Shown: positions 22,413 to 24,459 of the stretch, one piece after another | Position numbering within the stretch: the first letter of the stretch is position 1 | How the letters are laid out: the number at the start of each line of letters is the position of its first letter | NCBI GenBank assembly: GCA_038202925.1 | Contig: JBBREM010000032.1 | Location: 1-24,459 of the forward strand | Length of the DNA: 24,459 nucleotides | From: JAEVZK01 sp038202925 | Lineage (GTDB): Bacteria; Armatimonadota; Fimbriimonadia; Fimbriimonadales; Fimbriimonadaceae | Direction of reading: 5' to 3' | The notes under the pieces: generated by a model | What the model saw: the letters and a program-made list of their open reading frames with translations, nothing else | What the model was told of the DNA's origin: nothing | Databases searched by the model: none | Made by a program: the position numbers and the translations under genes

Positions 22413-22967
22413 ATGCGCTACTACGTGGCAACGCCAGCAGGCGAAAAGTTTGGCCCCGCCGATTTGGCCCTTTTGACAAGCTGGGTGGCCGATCAGCGGC
22501 TCTTTCCGCACTCGATGTTGGAAGAGGAGGGCAGCGGCAACCGAGTCCAGGCTTCCCAGGTGCCTGGACTTACCTTTGCGACGGCGGTAGCCGCACCGAT
22601 GGCCCCGATGGCACCGCCGCCCCCCGGGGCCGGATATGCGCCGTCAGCCCCTCAGCAGCCCTTCGTCCCGCCCGCGCCGGGAGAAGGCTATCTGCGGCCA
22701 GGGTACTCGCCCTCAGCAGTCTCCGCGGATAGCGGGGCCAAAGAGATGTGGCTTGCTTTCGGCATGGCGGTCGCCGCACCCCTCGTCGGGTTGCTCCTCA
22801 TCTACGGGATGTTCATTGCGGTTGCAGGCGTTGGTTCGGCGTGGCGCGCCTATAAAAAGGGGCAGAAGTGGGCGATGCTTGCCCTCGTGCTCAACGTGAT
22901 CGCGATCCCAATCGCTTTCTATATGCGCTTCATCCTCCGTTACCAGCTCACGCACAACAACTACTAG
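22413..22967 (+). CDS. GYF_2-domain, proline-rich, two-pass membrane protein
   Basis: 184 residues. The N-terminal ~52 residues fit the bacterial GYF_2 domain (YYVATPAGEKFGPADLALLTSWVADQRL), a small fold that in eukaryotic GYF relatives binds proline-rich peptides. A Pro-rich linker follows (62-100), then two membrane helices at about 113-142 and 153-173 joined by a basic loop. The GYF domain is probably cytoplasmic. The function is unknown. It is a single gene whose stop overlaps that of the YqgF-like gene (both stops lie within CTAG at 22964-22967). Confidence 0.78.
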   Translation: MRYYVATPAGEKFGPADLALLTSWVADQRLFPHSMLEEEGSGNRVQASQVPGLTFATAVAAPMAPMAPPPPGAGYAPSAPQQPFVPPAPGEGYLRPGYSPSAVSADSGAKEMWLAFGMAVAAPLVGLLLIYGMFIAVAGVGSAWRAYKKGQKWAMLALVLNVIAIPIAFYMRFILRYQLTHNNY

Positions 22968-23377
22968 TGTTCCGCGAGCACTCGCTCGGCGAGGATCAGA
23001 GCGACGAAGTCGTCCACGGGCTCGGGTGGAACTTGCATCGTAGAAGGCACGAAGCGCCGCCAACCGCGGCGCGGGTGGTGCTCCCAATACCGCTCCCGCG
23101 CCTGCAGAGTCGTGTCCTTCTCGTCGACGACCAGAATTCCAAGGCTGGGAAAGCTCTCGCGGATTTGATGGACAAGCTGTCTTGAGGTGGTGCCCGAGCC
23201 GATGATCAGCATCGAATAAGCCTCGACCTTCGCCGCATTATCCAGCTCCTGCGCCACCGTGGGAGTGGGGGCAATCGCGCGCCACAGAACCGTGATGTTG
23301 CCGTCGTCGCTCCGCTGCACCAGCGCCATGCCGCATTTGCTCGAGCCGGGATCGATGGCGAGCACGGTTTTTGGCAT
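22964..23377 (-). CDS. YqgF/RuvC-like RNase H-fold nuclease
   Basis: 137 residues, typical of YqgF-type Holliday junction resolvase-like proteins. D9 in AIDPGSSKCG, E86 in VDEKDTT and D122/D123 in VDDFVALILAE make up the expected acidic catalytic set. IIGSGTTSRQ at 58-67 replaces the usual GlP segment. YqgF relatives process the 5' end of pre-16S rRNA, but this divergent member may do something else. Its ATG follows the stop of the upstream DUF3084-like gene by 1 nt (TGATATG), so the two are surely co-translated and probably act together. Confidence 0.8.
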   Translation of the reverse strand: MPKTVLAIDPGSSKCGMALVQRSDDGNITVLWRAIAPTPTVAQELDNAAKVEAYSMLIIGSGTTSRQLVHQIRESFPSLGILVVDEKDTTLQARERYWEHHPRRGWRRFVPSTMQVPPEPVDDFVALILAERVLAEH

Positions 23378-23378
23378 A

Positions 23379-24459
23379 TCAGCGAAGGGTGAACGAGACG
23401 ACGAGGGGATCTGCGGCTCGGGTCTGCTGCTTGGCCACGGCGCGAACGCGCACCTGTCTGTTTTCCGCCTTGATCCTTTCGTACAGGTCTAGAATCTGCT
23501 CTGAGGTGACGCTGCCGAGGCCGGCGTCGGTGGGGATCATCTTATCGGCCAGCGCGCGATTCCGCATCTCAACTCCAAGGCCGTCCAGTCCCTGAAGGAT
23601 TTTCCTCTTGTCTTCCCGGCCATCGATCTTTACCTCGGCGATCAACTGGCCGGGCTGGTAAACGATCGGGTTCGGCTGATCGATCAGCGTTACCAGCGCC
23701 CCCTCGCCCTTAAACACGTTGAAGGGTGCCTTCACTTGCATGACGCGCTCGTCGGGTCCGCCCGCGAGCCGAGAAGCGAGCATGTCCTTCTGCGCTTCCA
23801 CGGTAACGGGTTGGCCGTTCGGCCCCGGGTACTGAACGAGACCTGCGTAGGGGATCAGATCGTCGACTCCGGCCCCTCGCTCGCGGGCGGCGTTCTGAGC
23901 GGCGGTCAGTAATGAATCGACCAGGGCGCGGGCCTCATTCTTGGAGAGGTGGGCCGGAACCCGACCGCGCGCGAGTTCGGCGCCCATCGAGTAGATCAGC
24001 GGCTGTTTGCGCGCCTGAAGAATCTGGTCGCTGGCGAACGAGCGGATGCGAGCAAGCTCCTGTGCGGCGGCGTCGAGCTGAGTTCGAATGCTGTCGAGGT
24101 CACCTTGCAGGCTGTCTCGCTTGCCTTCGAGTTCGCTGATCGAAGTCTTTGCATCGCTGATCTGCTTGGTCTTTTCACCGACTTCTAGGTCCAATTGCTG
24201 ACTGTGGGTTTGGTTGGCTTGGTATTCCTTGTAAAGGTTGTTGTAGCCCGCTTGCAGCTTGTCGAGGTCGGTTTTTCTGGTTTTGAGCGTCTTCGTCGTG
24301 GAGATGAGCTGGCTGTTGACCTGCGCGTACCTGAGCTGCACCTGCTGCCAACGGGCGACGGCTTGGCTGGCCCGCGCGGTTGCGGTGGCGGCTTTACCTT
24401 CGGCGCTGGTGACCTGCGCTTGCGCCGTAGTCAGGCGAGCATCGTAATGAGACAACTTG
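23379..24459 (-). CDS. DUF3084-like coiled-coil protein (partial at its 5' end)
   Basis: The frame is open to the window edge, so the N-terminus (expected to carry membrane helices in this family) is missing. The visible ~359 residues start with a long heptad-rich coiled coil (about 1-140), rich in Gln, Lys and Leu. A mixed domain follows, with YSMGAELARGRVPAHLSKNEARAL, then VYQPGQLIAEVKIDG, and a DPLVVSFTLR end that recalls DUF3084. The role of the family is not known to me. It directly precedes the YqgF-like nuclease by 1 nt, implying a shared function at the membrane. Confidence 0.68.
   Translation of the reverse strand, partial: KLSHYDARLTTAQAQVTSAEGKAATATARASQAVARWQQVQLRYAQVNSQLISTTKTLKTRKTDLDKLQAGYNNLYKEYQANQTHSQQLDLEVGEKTKQISDAKTSISELEGKRDSLQGDLDSIRTQLDAAAQELARIRSFASDQILQARKQPLIYSMGAELARGRVPAHLSKNEARALVDSLLTAAQNAARERGAGVDDLIPYAGLVQYPGPNGQPVTVEAQKDMLASRLAGGPDERVMQVKAPFNVFKGEGALVTLIDQPNPIVYQPGQLIAEVKIDGREDKRKILQGLDGLGVEMRNRALADKMIPTDAGLGSVTSEQILDLYERIKAENRQVRVRAVAKQQTRAADPLVVSFTLR

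Overview
The window is GC-rich chromosomal DNA (roughly 60% GC by eye), densely packed with genes on both strands. It has no tRNA, rRNA, CRISPR array, integrase or transposase that I can see. The gene mix is FHA-domain membrane proteins beside a von Willebrand factor A protein, a GYF-domain membrane protein, a DUF3084-like coiled-coil protein paired with a YqgF-like nuclease, a VKOR-thioredoxin fusion, and many secreted peptidases. With copies of an ACCACAGAGGGCACAG-type dispersed repeat, this recalls a soil or freshwater bacterium such as Armatimonadota (Fimbriimonas-like). That assignment is from memory and gene style only, and is tentative.

Layout. 1-334: the 3' end of an NAD(P)H-hydrate dehydratase (nnrD). 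310-4336: a co-directional set of two FHA membrane proteins and a cytoplasmic VWA protein, whose N-terminus carries three DPx[RK]T peptides. 4336-4545: non-coding hairpins and a dispersed palindromic repeat. 4577-6775: purC (minus strand), a TrmB-like regulator (plus strand) and a hicBA toxin-antitoxin pair (minus strand). 6841-8982: der (plus) and an MlaE-type ABC permease (minus), tail to tail. 9019-12232: a large secreted M14 peptidase and a small protein of unknown function. 12301-15798: an M16 peptidase (minus) divergent from a TatD nuclease (plus). 15681-18957: an EamA transporter translationally coupled to an Lrp/AsnC regulator (both minus), divergent from ATP-type PEP carboxykinase (plus). 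18954-22370: a strange minus-strand cluster of small and Cys-rich proteins, divergent from a VKOR-DsbA-like fusion (plus). 22413-24459: a GYF-domain membrane protein, then a YqgF-like nuclease and a partial DUF3084-like protein (both minus).

Two loci deserve most attention. The first is the FHA-FHA-VWA set, which looks like a self-contained phosphothreonine recognition module. The second is the 18954-22370 locus. It contains tiny secreted or membrane ORFs of 44 and 29 codons chained by ATGA overlaps to a zinc-ribbon/proline-rich/membrane protein, a six-cysteine 85-residue protein, a surface-anchored protein, and a divergent disulfide-bond-forming enzyme. A third, window-wide pattern is that many first genes lack a Shine-Dalgarno sequence but have a TAnnnT hexamer 6-9 nt before the start codon, suggesting leaderless transcripts.
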